Source of the DNA: Actinospineispora spinosispora DSM 44797 | GTDB taxonomy: Bacteria > Actinomycetota > Actinomycetes > Mycobacteriales > Pseudonocardiaceae | NCBI RefSeq assembly: GCF_000429025.1 | Contig: NZ_KE386834.1 | Coordinates: 832,110-896,109, forward strand | DNA: 64,000 nt | Direction: 5' to 3' | In this document: piece after piece, positions 16,311 through 24,100 of the stretch | How positions within the stretch are numbered: position 1 is the first letter of the stretch | How the letters are laid out: each line of letters begins with the position of its first letter | Translations under genes and position numbers: made by a program | The notes under the pieces: model-generated | Databases searched by the model: none | Told to the model about the DNA's origin: nothing | What the model saw: only the letters and a program-made list of their open reading frames with translations

Positions 16311-19102
16311 GGCTGTCCTCCGGCGGCCGGATCGATCGAGCGGCGCCGCTGACCGCCACCGTCGACGACGCCGTGATCAGCGGCTTCGTCGGCGACACCG
16401 TGGCGTCCGCGATGATTGCCTGCGACCGGTTGCGGGTCGCCCCCGGCCGGTCCGGCAGGCCGCGTGGAATCGTGGCCTCCGGCATCGACGAACCGCACGC
16501 CTGGCTGCGGGTGAGCGATCCGCGCTCGGGTGTGCCCGGGCCACTGGTGCCGGCGACGACGGTCGAGCTGTACGACGGCCTGCACGCCCGGACCACCTCG
16601 ACGCCCGTGCTGCCGGAGCCCGACGCGACCTCGGTCTTCGACAAGTACTACCGGCATACCGATGTGCTGGTCGTCGGCGCGGGCCCGGCCGGGCTGGCCG
16701 CCGCGCTCGCCGCGTCCGAGGGCGGCGCGCGGGTGATCCTGGTCGACGACCGTCCCGAAGCGGGCGGCGGGCTGCCGTCCGGGACCGACACCGAGATACT
16801 GGCCTGGGTCGAGCAGGTGTGCGCCGAGCTCGCGGCGCGGTCCGAGGTGACGGTGCTGAACCGGGCGACGGCGCTGAGCGTCGACCGCAACTACCTGCTC
16901 GTGGCGCAGCGGCGCACCGAACATCTCGGTGCCCGGGCGCCCGAGCACGTCGCACGGCAGCGGCTCTGGCACATCAGGGCGAAACAGGTGGTCCTGGCGA
17001 CCGGCGCCCACGAGCAGACGATCCTGTTCGCCGGCAACGACCGTCCCGGTGTGATGCTCGCCGGCTCGGTGCGCGACTACCTGAACCGCTACGCCGCGCT
17101 GCCCGGGCAGCGAGCGGTGCTGTTCACCACGAACGACAGCGCGTACGACACGGCGTTCGACCTCGTCGCCGCGGGCGCGCAGGTCGCCGCGATCGTCGAC
17201 ACGCGCCCCGAGCCGCCCGCCGACCTCCTCGCCCGTGCCGACCGGACCGGGATCGAGGTCCACGCCGGAGCGGCCGTCATCGGCACCTCGGGCAACGAAC
17301 GGATCGAGTCGGTGCGGCTCACGGGCGACCGGCTCGTCGACTGCGATCTGCTGGCAGTGTCCGGCGGCTGGAATCCGGCCCTGCACCTACACAGCGGTGC
17401 GGATGGCCACCTGATGTGGGATGAGCGGCGTGCGGCGTTCCTGCCCAGCGGGGCGGTGCCCGGAATGCGGGTCGCTGGTGCGGCGAACGGCAACGTCACG
17501 CTCGCCGGTTGCCTGTCCGAAGGGGCCCGCGCGGGGGGCGCGGCGGCAACCGACGTCGGTTACCCGGCGAGTGCCCCCGTGCTGCCCTCGGTTCGGTCCC
17601 GGCTGGTCGCTCCGGACCGTGCGCCGAGGCCGGTTCCCGAATCCGAGCGTGCCGCCGCTCTCGTCGACCTGCGCCGTGAGGTCACGCTCGAGGACGTGTG
17701 GCAGGCCGTCGAGGCCGGCCCCAGCTCGGTCGAACAGACCATGCGCCGTGCCGGGCTCGGTACCGGCGCCGACCTGGGACGGTCGTGCATCGTGCCGGCC
17801 GCCCGGGCCCTCGCGGAGTCGTTCGGCCTGGACTCACCGGTCGACCTGACCGAGGCGGTGGCAGCTGCGGCCTGTGCCGCCGCGTCGTTCGGCCTGTTCG
17901 CCGGTCGAGGCAGAGGTGAACTGCACGACCCGGTACGGACGACCCCGCTCCACCCGTGGCACACCGCGAACGGCGCACGGTTCGAACACGTCGACCGGTG
18001 GGCGCGGGCCACCCACTATCCGATCGGTGACGAGGGCCCGCGGGAGGCGGTCCTGCGGGAATGCCGTGCGGCACGCACAGCGGTCGGGGTGCAGGACGTG
18101 TCGACGCTCGGCCGGATCGAGGTGACCGGCCGGGATGCCGGCGAGTTCCTCGACCGTGTGCAGACGAGCGACGTCGCCGGGCTGCCGGTCGGCTCGGCCC
18201 GCTACGCGATGATATGCCGCGCCGACGGTTCGGTCTTCGACCACGGGGTGGTGCTCCGCCTCGCCGAGGAGAGGTTCCAGCTGAGCACCACGACGAGCAA
18301 CGCGTCGGCGGTCCTGGACTGGCTGGAGTACTGGGCGCAGGCCGAGTGGCCGGAACTGCAGGTCACCTTCACCCCGGTGACCGAGCAGTGGGCGGCGATC
18401 GCGCTGACCGGCCCGGCCTCACGCACGGTGCTGAGTGCACTGGCCCCGGACCTCGACTGCTCGGCCGAGGCGTTCGGGTCCCTCGCCGTGCGCGAGACGC
18501 CGCTGCGTGGCGGTATCCCGGCCCGGATCGTGCGAATCTCGTTCTCCGGTGAGCTCGCCTACGAGATCAGCGTTGCCGGGTGGGACGGGCTCGCGGTGTG
18601 GGAGGAACTCCTCGCCCTCGGCGCGCCGCACGGCATCACGCCGTACGGCACGGAGGCGATGCGGGTCCTGCGCGCCGAGAAGGGCTTCCCGATCATCGAC
18701 CACGAGCTCGACGGCACGGTGACACCCGCCGACCTCGGCAGGACGTGGAAGACGACCCGGAACTTCATCGGCCGCGACGCACCCACCGGACCGGCCAAGG
18801 ACCGCCTCCAGCTGGTCGGGCTCCTGCCGGCCAACCCCGAGACCCTGCTGCCGGTCGGCGCGAGACTCGTCGCGCTGGGTGTCCCGGTGGCCCCGGAACG
18901 CGGCCCGGTCCCCACTGTCGGGCACGTGACCTCCAGTTACCACAGCGCCGCGTTGGACCGCACGTTCGCGTTGGCGTTGGTCAAGGGCGGTCGGGCGCGC
19001 ATCGGGCACACGGTGATCGCGCCACTGGGCACGCTCGTGGTCCCGGTGCAGATCGCCGAGCCGGTCTTCTACGACCCGGAGGGAACACGTCGTGACGGTT
19101 GA
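16307..19102 (+). CDS. SoxA-like alpha subunit (NAD-binding plus GcvT/THF domain)
   Basis: 931 residues from ATG 16307, close to the usual SoxA length. Order: N-terminal 2Fe-2S-like fold without Cys ligands (GRIDRAAPLTATVDD, GFVGDTVASAMIA), a dinucleotide-binding domain with intact VVGAGPAGLAAALAA near residue 120, a second nucleotide motif LATGAHEQTILFAGNDRPG, and from about residue 560 a GcvT-like aminomethyltransferase domain (ECRAARTAVGVQDVSTLGRI, DFLDR-type helix, VRISFSGELAYEIS). In sarcosine oxidase this domain passes the released C1 unit to tetrahydrofolate. Supports oxidation of an N-methyl group rather than a simple deamination. Confidence 0.88.
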   Translation: MRLSSGGRIDRAAPLTATVDDAVISGFVGDTVASAMIACDRLRVAPGRSGRPRGIVASGIDEPHAWLRVSDPRSGVPGPLVPATTVELYDGLHARTTSTPVLPEPDATSVFDKYYRHTDVLVVGAGPAGLAAALAASEGGARVILVDDRPEAGGGLPSGTDTEILAWVEQVCAELAARSEVTVLNRATALSVDRNYLLVAQRRTEHLGARAPEHVARQRLWHIRAKQVVLATGAHEQTILFAGNDRPGVMLAGSVRDYLNRYAALPGQRAVLFTTNDSAYDTAFDLVAAGAQVAAIVDTRPEPPADLLARADRTGIEVHAGAAVIGTSGNERIESVRLTGDRLVDCDLLAVSGGWNPALHLHSGADGHLMWDERRAAFLPSGAVPGMRVAGAANGNVTLAGCLSEGARAGGAAATDVGYPASAPVLPSVRSRLVAPDRAPRPVPESERAAALVDLRREVTLEDVWQAVEAGPSSVEQTMRRAGLGTGADLGRSCIVPAARALAESFGLDSPVDLTEAVAAAACAAASFGLFAGRGRGELHDPVRTTPLHPWHTANGARFEHVDRWARATHYPIGDEGPREAVLRECRAARTAVGVQDVSTLGRIEVTGRDAGEFLDRVQTSDVAGLPVGSARYAMICRADGSVFDHGVVLRLAEERFQLSTTTSNASAVLDWLEYWAQAEWPELQVTFTPVTEQWAAIALTGPASRTVLSALAPDLDCSAEAFGSLAVRETPLRGGIPARIVRISFSGELAYEISVAGWDGLAVWEELLALGAPHGITPYGTEAMRVLRAEKGFPIIDHELDGTVTPADLGRTWKTTRNFIGRDAPTGPAKDRLQLVGLLPANPETLLPVGARLVALGVPVAPERGPVPTVGHVTSSYHSAALDRTFALALVKGGRARIGHTVIAPLGTLVVPVQIAEPVFYDPEGTRRDG

Positions 19103-19955
19103 GTCCCGCGCCGCGAGACGTAGCCCGCTCGCCGGGTGGCGCACCGGCACACCCAACGATGTCGAGCTGGTCGAGCTGGCGTTCCGGTCGGCCGTCGCCC
19201 TGCGGGTCGACCCGGACAGCCCCGCGATCGCCGACCTCTCCACCTCGCTCGGGGTGGAGCTGCCAGTGGCGCCGAACGCGGTCGCCACTGTCGCGAACCG
19301 GGCGATACTGCGTCTGGCGCCCGAGGAGTGGCTGATCGTCGGGCCGGACGAGGACGTGACCGGCTTCGTCGAGACGCTGCGCGGCGCCCTCGGTGGCCGG
19401 AGGGGCGCGGTCGTCGACGTGTCGGCCGAGCGCACCACGATCGAGGTCAGCGGCCGTTTCGCCCGCGAGCTGCTGGAGAAGGGCTGCCCTCTCGACCTGC
19501 ACCCGAGAGCGTTCACCACCGGTCGATGCGCACACACCCCGCTGGCCAAGGTGACGGTCCTGCTGTGGCAGGTCAGCGGCGACGACACTCCGGTGTACCG
19601 GCTGCTGGTCCATGCTTCGCTGGCCACCTACCTGGCCGCCTGGCTGACCGACGCGGGAGCTGAATTCTGGCCTGTTCCGCGCGCCATCGTTCCCGGAAGG
19701 CCCTTCGGGCCGACCGGGAACGATCCAGGCGGCTCGCCTGACGGCTCGCTGCCTGGGCCTTTTCCTCGCGGCCCCCCAAACCCTTCGGGCAGAGGGAACC
19801 ACTCGGAAAAATGTCGCCTTCGGCGACGCGCGCGCTTGGTGCCCCGGCTTGGGAGCCGCCACTCATGCACTACCCGCCTTCGGCGGAACCCCTTCGGGCG
19901 CCTGTGCGGGGCCTCCTTATGCACCGTGCCTCGCCACATTCCCGGTGCGGGGTGA
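19092..19955 (+). CDS. SoxG-like gamma subunit with an aberrant C-terminal extension
   Basis: Starts at GTG 19092, 11 bp inside the SoxA-like gene. Residues 1-192 look like a normal sarcosine oxidase gamma subunit (about 200 residues is usual), ending LATYLAAWLTDAGAEF. No stop follows; the frame runs on for about 95 residues rich in Pro, Gly and Arg that coincide with a 39-base hairpin at 19686-19724 and other repeat-like DNA. Likely the native stop was lost when an intergenic element inserted or by a small rearrangement. Function of the core may persist. Confidence 0.7.
   Translation: MTVESRAARRSPLAGWRTGTPNDVELVELAFRSAVALRVDPDSPAIADLSTSLGVELPVAPNAVATVANRAILRLAPEEWLIVGPDEDVTGFVETLRGALGGRRGAVVDVSAERTTIEVSGRFARELLEKGCPLDLHPRAFTTGRCAHTPLAKVTVLLWQVSGDDTPVYRLLVHASLATYLAAWLTDAGAEFWPVPRAIVPGRPFGPTGNDPGGSPDGSLPGPFPRGPPNPSGRGNHSEKCRLRRRARLVPRLGSRHSCTTRLRRNPFGRLCGASLCTVPRHIPGAG
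19686..19724. repeat. hairpin inside the SoxG 3' extension
   Basis: Arms 19686-19696 and 19714-19724 are perfect 11-mers, with a nested GGCCC/GGGCC pair and a TTC loop. It resembles a terminator or dispersed palindrome rather than coding sequence, supporting the view that the SoxG tail is read-through. Confidence 0.6.
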
Positions 19956-20010
19956 GGGGGCTGCAGACGCGATGCGCATCCCACGACGCACACCTGCGCA
20001 GGCAACGAGG

Positions 20011-20058
20011 AGCCGTGAGTGTTTTGGGTTGCCAGGGCAACCCAAAACACTCACGGCT
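20011..20058. terminator. perfect 23-bp hairpin with two-base loop
   Basis: 20011-20033 and 20036-20058 are exact reverse complements around an AG loop, enclosing GTGAGTGTTTTGGG. It lies between the SoxG-like gene and the IclR gene, 107 bp before the latter, and probably ends the Sox operon. The AT-rich core and near-zero loop also fit a mobile palindromic element. Confidence 0.6.
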
Positions 20059-20156
20059 TCTTATCCGGGCCAGTCCCACCGGTCGCGGCGGCCGCACCTG
20101 CGCGCGGTCAGCGGGCAACCCCCAGACCCTGCATCTCGATGCGCTATATGTTAAGA

Positions 20157-20173
20157 GTTGCGTCATGAACAAC
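20157..20173. promoter_or_regulatory. GTTG-N9-CAAC site over the IclR start codon
   Basis: GTTG at 20157-20160 and CAAC at 20170-20173 flank nine bases that include the ATG at 20165. The same spacing and half-sites occur at 20996-21012 before the aldehyde dehydrogenase gene. IclR proteins commonly bind pseudo-palindromes of this size and repress themselves, so this is a candidate autoregulatory operator. Confidence 0.5.
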
Positions 20174-20968
20174 AAGCGAAGCCCTGGTGCCTCCGCCGAC
20201 GGTTCAGGGACTCAGGTTCAGTCGGTCGACCGTGCGTTGACCATTCTCGAGTATCTCGCGGAGCACGGCTCCGCCGGCGTCACCGAGATCGCCCAGAGTT
20301 TGGACGTCCACAAGTCCACCGCGTTTCGGCTGGTCGTCGCCCTGGAGAACCGTCAGCTCGTCGAACAGGTCGAACAACGCGGCAAGTACCGGCTCGGGTT
20401 CGGTCTGATCAGGCTCGCCGGCGCCACCAGCGCGCAGCTGGACCTGACCAAGGAGGGCCGGCCGGTCTGCGTCCGGCTGGCCGGCGAGTTCGGCGAGACG
20501 GTCAACATCGCGATCCTGGACTCCGGTTCGGCGACCAACATCACCCAGGAACACGGCGACACGATGGTCACCACCCGCAACTGGGTGGGCAAGCGGACGC
20601 CGCTGCACGCCACCTCGAGCGGCAAGGTGCTGCTGGCCTGGGCCGATGCCGGTGACATCGCGGACGCGGTAGCGAAGGACGCGGAGCGGTTCACCGAACG
20701 CACGATCATCGGTGAGGCGCTGCGGACGGAGCTGAAGCAGGTCCGTGCCCAGGGGTGGGCGAGCTGCGCCGAGGAACTGGAGCTCGGCCTCAACTCGGTC
20801 GCGGCGCCGATCCGGGGGATGAACGGTGAGGTCGTTGCCGCGGTGAGCGTCTCCGGGCCGTCCTACCGCATGACCGCTGACGACTTTCCCGAGGTGGCGC
20901 GCCGGTTGTCCGTCGGAGCGGCGGAGATCAGCACACGCATGGGGCACTATCCGGGCGCTCTGTCCTGA
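20165..20968 (+). CDS. IclR-family regulator of the betaine-like locus
   Basis: 267 residues from ATG 20165. N-terminal winged helix (SVDRALTILEYLAEHG, GVTEIAQSLDVHKSTAFRLV) and C-terminal IclR effector domain (RTPLHATSSGKVLLAW, ELELGLNSVAAPIRG, VAAVSVSGPSYRMT). Longer upstream frame is repeat DNA and not used. Sits between the Sox-like operon and the betB-like/APC/GMC operon on the same strand. Probable ligand is a pathway intermediate. Confidence 0.9.
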   Translation: MNNKRSPGASADGSGTQVQSVDRALTILEYLAEHGSAGVTEIAQSLDVHKSTAFRLVVALENRQLVEQVEQRGKYRLGFGLIRLAGATSAQLDLTKEGRPVCVRLAGEFGETVNIAILDSGSATNITQEHGDTMVTTRNWVGKRTPLHATSSGKVLLAWADAGDIADAVAKDAERFTERTIIGEALRTELKQVRAQGWASCAEELELGLNSVAAPIRGMNGEVVAAVSVSGPSYRMTADDFPEVARRLSVGAAEISTRMGHYPGALS

Positions 20969-20995
20969 GAACGGCAGTTGCGCCACGCACATCGA

Positions 20996-21012
20996 GTTGT
21001 GCAGAATGCAAC
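20996..21012. promoter_or_regulatory. GTTG-N9-CAAC site upstream of the aldehyde dehydrogenase gene
   Basis: Second copy of the GTTG-N9-CAAC arrangement, 23 bp before ATG 21035, with an inner TGCA/TGCA pair that makes it more palindromic. Predicted IclR operator for the downstream three-gene operon. Confidence 0.5.
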
Positions 21013-21034
21013 ACACTCTGGAGTGAGGGAGCTC

Positions 21035-22504
21035 ATGCCCGATCTGTTCATCGATGGTGTCTGGACCGAGGGGAAAGGCTCCCTCGGCGATGACGTGATC
21101 AACCCGTTCGACCGGAGCGTGGTCCGCCGCGTCGATCTGGCCACGCCGGAGGACGTCGACGCGGCAGTGGCGGCGGCCAAGTCCGCGTTCGACCGGGGTG
21201 ACTGGGCTCGCACACCGGCCTCGGAACGCGGCGCGCTGCTGCACCGGGTGGCCGAGCTGCTGGTGCGGGACAAGGAAGAGATCGCGCACACCGAGACCCA
21301 GGACACCGGCAAGACGCTGGTGGAGAGCCGCATCGACGTCGACGACGTCACCGCGGTGTTCCGCTACTACGCCGCGCTCGCCGACAAGGATCCGGGACGC
21401 ATCGTCGACGCGGGCATCCCCACCGTGCTCAGCCGGGTCGTCTACGAGCCGGTCGGGGTCTGCGCGCTGATCACCCCGTGGAACTACCCGCTGCTGCAGC
21501 TGTCCTGGAAGGTCGCGCCGGCGCTCGCCGCCGGTAACAGCGTGGTGATCAAGCCCAGCGAGGTCACCCCGCTCACCTCGATCAAGCTGGTCGAGCTGCT
21601 GGAGGAGGCGGGCGCGCCGCGCGGCGTAGTCAACCTCGTGCTGGGCGACGGTCGCAACGTCGGTGCCCCGCTGGTGGAGCACCCGGACGTCGACATGGTT
21701 TCGTTCACCGGCGGCCTCACCACCGGGCAGTCGATCATCCGGGCCAGCGCCGACACGGTGAAGAAGCTGGCCGTCGAGCTGGGTGGCAAGAACCCGAACG
21801 TCGTCTTCGCGGACGCCGACTTCGAGACCGCCGTCGACTACGCGCTGACCGCCGTGTTCCTGCACGCGGGCCAGGTCTGCTCGGCGGGTGCGCGGCTCAT
21901 CGTGCAGGACTCGATCCACGACGAGTTCGTCGCCGAGGTCGCACGGCGCACCGAGCGGATCAAACTGGGCAGCGGCATGGACGCCGACACCGAGTCCGGT
22001 CCGCTGGTTTCGGCGGCACAGCTGGCCAAGGTCGAAGGCTTCGTCGCGTCGGCGATCGAGGAGGGCGCCCGGCTCGTCGCCGGTGGGCACCGTCCGACGG
22101 AGCCCGAGCTGGCGGACGGCTTCTTCCACCGGCCCACGGTGTTCGCCGACTGCCGCCGCGACATGCGGGTCATCCGGGAGGAGACGTTCGGGCCGATCCT
22201 GACCGTCGAACGCTTCAGCGACGAGGCCGAGGCGATCGAGCTGGCCAACGACACCGACTACGGACTCGCGGGCGCGGTCTGGACCAGCGACATGGGACGT
22301 GCGCAACGGGTCGCGAACGCATTGCGGCACGGCACCGTCTGGATCAATGATTACCACCCCTACGTCCCGGCCGCGGAATGGGGCGGATTCAAGCGCTCCG
22401 GCAACGGCAGGGAACTGGGCCCGACCGGTCTCGCCGAGTACCGCGAGTCCAAGCACGTCTGGCACAACACGGCGCCGGAACCACTGAGGTGGTTCAAGGG
22501 CTGA
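21035..22504 (+). CDS. betB: betaine-aldehyde-type aldehyde dehydrogenase
   Basis: 489 residues from ATG 21035 (GAGGGAGCTC before it). Complete aldehyde dehydrogenase superfamily enzyme: NAD-site PWNYPLLQLSWKVAPALAAG and FTGG, general-base Glu in VELGGKNPNV, catalytic Cys in HAGQVCSAGARL, and the C-terminal RSGNGRELGPTGLAEYRESKH. The pairing with a GMC choline-dehydrogenase-like enzyme two genes downstream supports oxidation of betaine aldehyde or a similar quaternary aldehyde. Gamma-aminobutyraldehyde-type substrates cannot be excluded. Confidence 0.85.
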   Translation: MPDLFIDGVWTEGKGSLGDDVINPFDRSVVRRVDLATPEDVDAAVAAAKSAFDRGDWARTPASERGALLHRVAELLVRDKEEIAHTETQDTGKTLVESRIDVDDVTAVFRYYAALADKDPGRIVDAGIPTVLSRVVYEPVGVCALITPWNYPLLQLSWKVAPALAAGNSVVIKPSEVTPLTSIKLVELLEEAGAPRGVVNLVLGDGRNVGAPLVEHPDVDMVSFTGGLTTGQSIIRASADTVKKLAVELGGKNPNVVFADADFETAVDYALTAVFLHAGQVCSAGARLIVQDSIHDEFVAEVARRTERIKLGSGMDADTESGPLVSAAQLAKVEGFVASAIEEGARLVAGGHRPTEPELADGFFHRPTVFADCRRDMRVIREETFGPILTVERFSDEAEAIELANDTDYGLAGAVWTSDMGRAQRVANALRHGTVWINDYHPYVPAAEWGGFKRSGNGRELGPTGLAEYRESKHVWHNTAPEPLRWFKG

Positions 22505-22522
22505 GGATATGGAGGTGTACCC

Positions 22523-24100
22523 ATGACGGCTACACAGGACGGTTCCGGGTTGGGCGGCGCGGGCCAGCACCAGGACGGGGCTGACCACGGGCTCGCCGAG
22601 TTCGGGTACAGCCAGTCGTTGGATCGCTCGATCGGCAAGTTCGCCAGCTTCGCGGCCGGCATCAGCTACATCTCCATCCTCACCGGCACCTTCCAGCTCT
22701 TCTACTTCGGTCTGCAGTTCGGCGGCCCGGCCTACTGGTGGTCGTGGCCGATGGTGTTCGTGGGTCAGCTCATGATCGCGCTGTGCTTCGCCGAGCTGGC
22801 CGGGCGCTACCCGGTCGCGGGCTCGGTCTACAACTGGGCCAAACGCCTCGCCGGGCCCGCGACCTCCTGGCTCGCGGGCTGGATGATGTTCACCGCATCG
22901 GTGGTGACCCTCGCGGCGGTCGTACTCGCGTACCAGGTGACGTTGCCGAAGATCTGGTCCGGGTTCCAGCTGGTCGGCGACGGCAACGGGGCCAGCTTCG
23001 GGATCAGCGCGGTCATCTGGGGAGCGATCCTGATCGTGTTCACCACGCTGGTGAACGCGTTCGGGGTGAAGCTGATGACCCGGATCAACAGCGCGGGTGT
23101 GTTCATCGAGCTGATCGCCGCGGTGCTGCTCGTGGTGCTGCTCGGCATCAACATCGTCCGGCCGCCGACGGTTCTGTTCGACACCCAGGGACTGGGCGCC
23201 ACCCACCCCGGCGGCTACCTGGGCGCGTTCCTGATCGCGGCACTCGCCTCGGCGTACGTGATGTACGGCTTCGACACCGCCAGCTCGCTCGGCGAGGAGA
23301 CCGTCGACCCGAGGCGCACCGCGCCGTCGGCGATCCTGCGCGCGGTCATCGCCTCCTTCGTCATCGGCGGGCTCATCCTGATGTTCGGGATCCTGGCCGC
23401 GCCGGACCTCGGCGACCCTCGGCTCGCCACGGCGGCGGGCGGGCTCCAGCTGATCGTCCTGCAGGCGCTGGGCGGCGGTGTGGGCACCGTCTTCCTGGTG
23501 GCGATCATCGTGGCGGTCACCGTGTGCGCGCTCGCGGTGCACACGGCCGGCATCCGGCTGATGTTCGCCATGGCGCGGGACAACGCACTGCCAGCGGGAT
23601 CGGTCCTGGCCAGGATCGACCCGAAGCGCAAGACCCCGGTGGTGCCGGCGATCGTCATCGGGGTGGCCGCCGTGCTGATCCTGGTGGTCAACATCGACAC
23701 CCCGGAGATCTTCACCGCCGTCACCAGTGTCGCGGTGATCATGATCTACCTTGCGTACCTGCTCGTGACGGCTCCGTTGCTGCTCAAACGCCTGCGTGGC
23801 GAATGGCCGGAGAAGACCGCCACGCCCAGCGGCTACTTCTCGCTGGGGAGGTGGGGGCTGCCGGTCAACATCCTCGCGGTGCTGTGGGGAGCAGGCATGG
23901 CGCTCAACCTCGCCTGGCCGAGGGCGTCGGTGTACGGCGAGGGCGCGGTGCGCTGGATCGCGTTCATCTTCATCGGAGCCCTCGTGCTCATCGGCCTCGG
24001 CTGGTTCTTCGGCAAGGGCCGCCATCAACTCGGGTGTCTGCCCGAACACATGGCCAAGCAGCTCGACATCGATCCGACGACAGCAGGGGAGCAGGCGTGA
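22523..24100 (+). CDS. APC-superfamily permease of the betaine-like operon
   Basis: 525 residues, about 12 helices plus a hydrophilic N-terminal tail of 35 residues. Family segments: YSQSLDRSIGKFASFAAGIS, LAGRYPVAGSVYNWAKRLAG and MYGFDTASSLGEET. Ribosome site GGAGG at 22511-22515. Members of this subgroup carry amino acids, choline or ethanolamine-like amines; position between betB-like and GMC genes favours choline or a related quaternary amine (inference). The stop overlaps the next start by four bases. Confidence 0.87.
   Translation: MTATQDGSGLGGAGQHQDGADHGLAEFGYSQSLDRSIGKFASFAAGISYISILTGTFQLFYFGLQFGGPAYWWSWPMVFVGQLMIALCFAELAGRYPVAGSVYNWAKRLAGPATSWLAGWMMFTASVVTLAAVVLAYQVTLPKIWSGFQLVGDGNGASFGISAVIWGAILIVFTTLVNAFGVKLMTRINSAGVFIELIAAVLLVVLLGINIVRPPTVLFDTQGLGATHPGGYLGAFLIAALASAYVMYGFDTASSLGEETVDPRRTAPSAILRAVIASFVIGGLILMFGILAAPDLGDPRLATAAGGLQLIVLQALGGGVGTVFLVAIIVAVTVCALAVHTAGIRLMFAMARDNALPAGSVLARIDPKRKTPVVPAIVIGVAAVLILVVNIDTPEIFTAVTSVAVIMIYLAYLLVTAPLLLKRLRGEWPEKTATPSGYFSLGRWGLPVNILAVLWGAGMALNLAWPRASVYGEGAVRWIAFIFIGALVLIGLGWFFGKGRHQLGCLPEHMAKQLDIDPTTAGEQA

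Noticed and set aside
20204..24049. 1281-codon minus-strand frame
   Set aside because: Antisense to the iclR, betB and permease genes; Arg/His/Asp-rich composition typical of GC-rich shadow frames.
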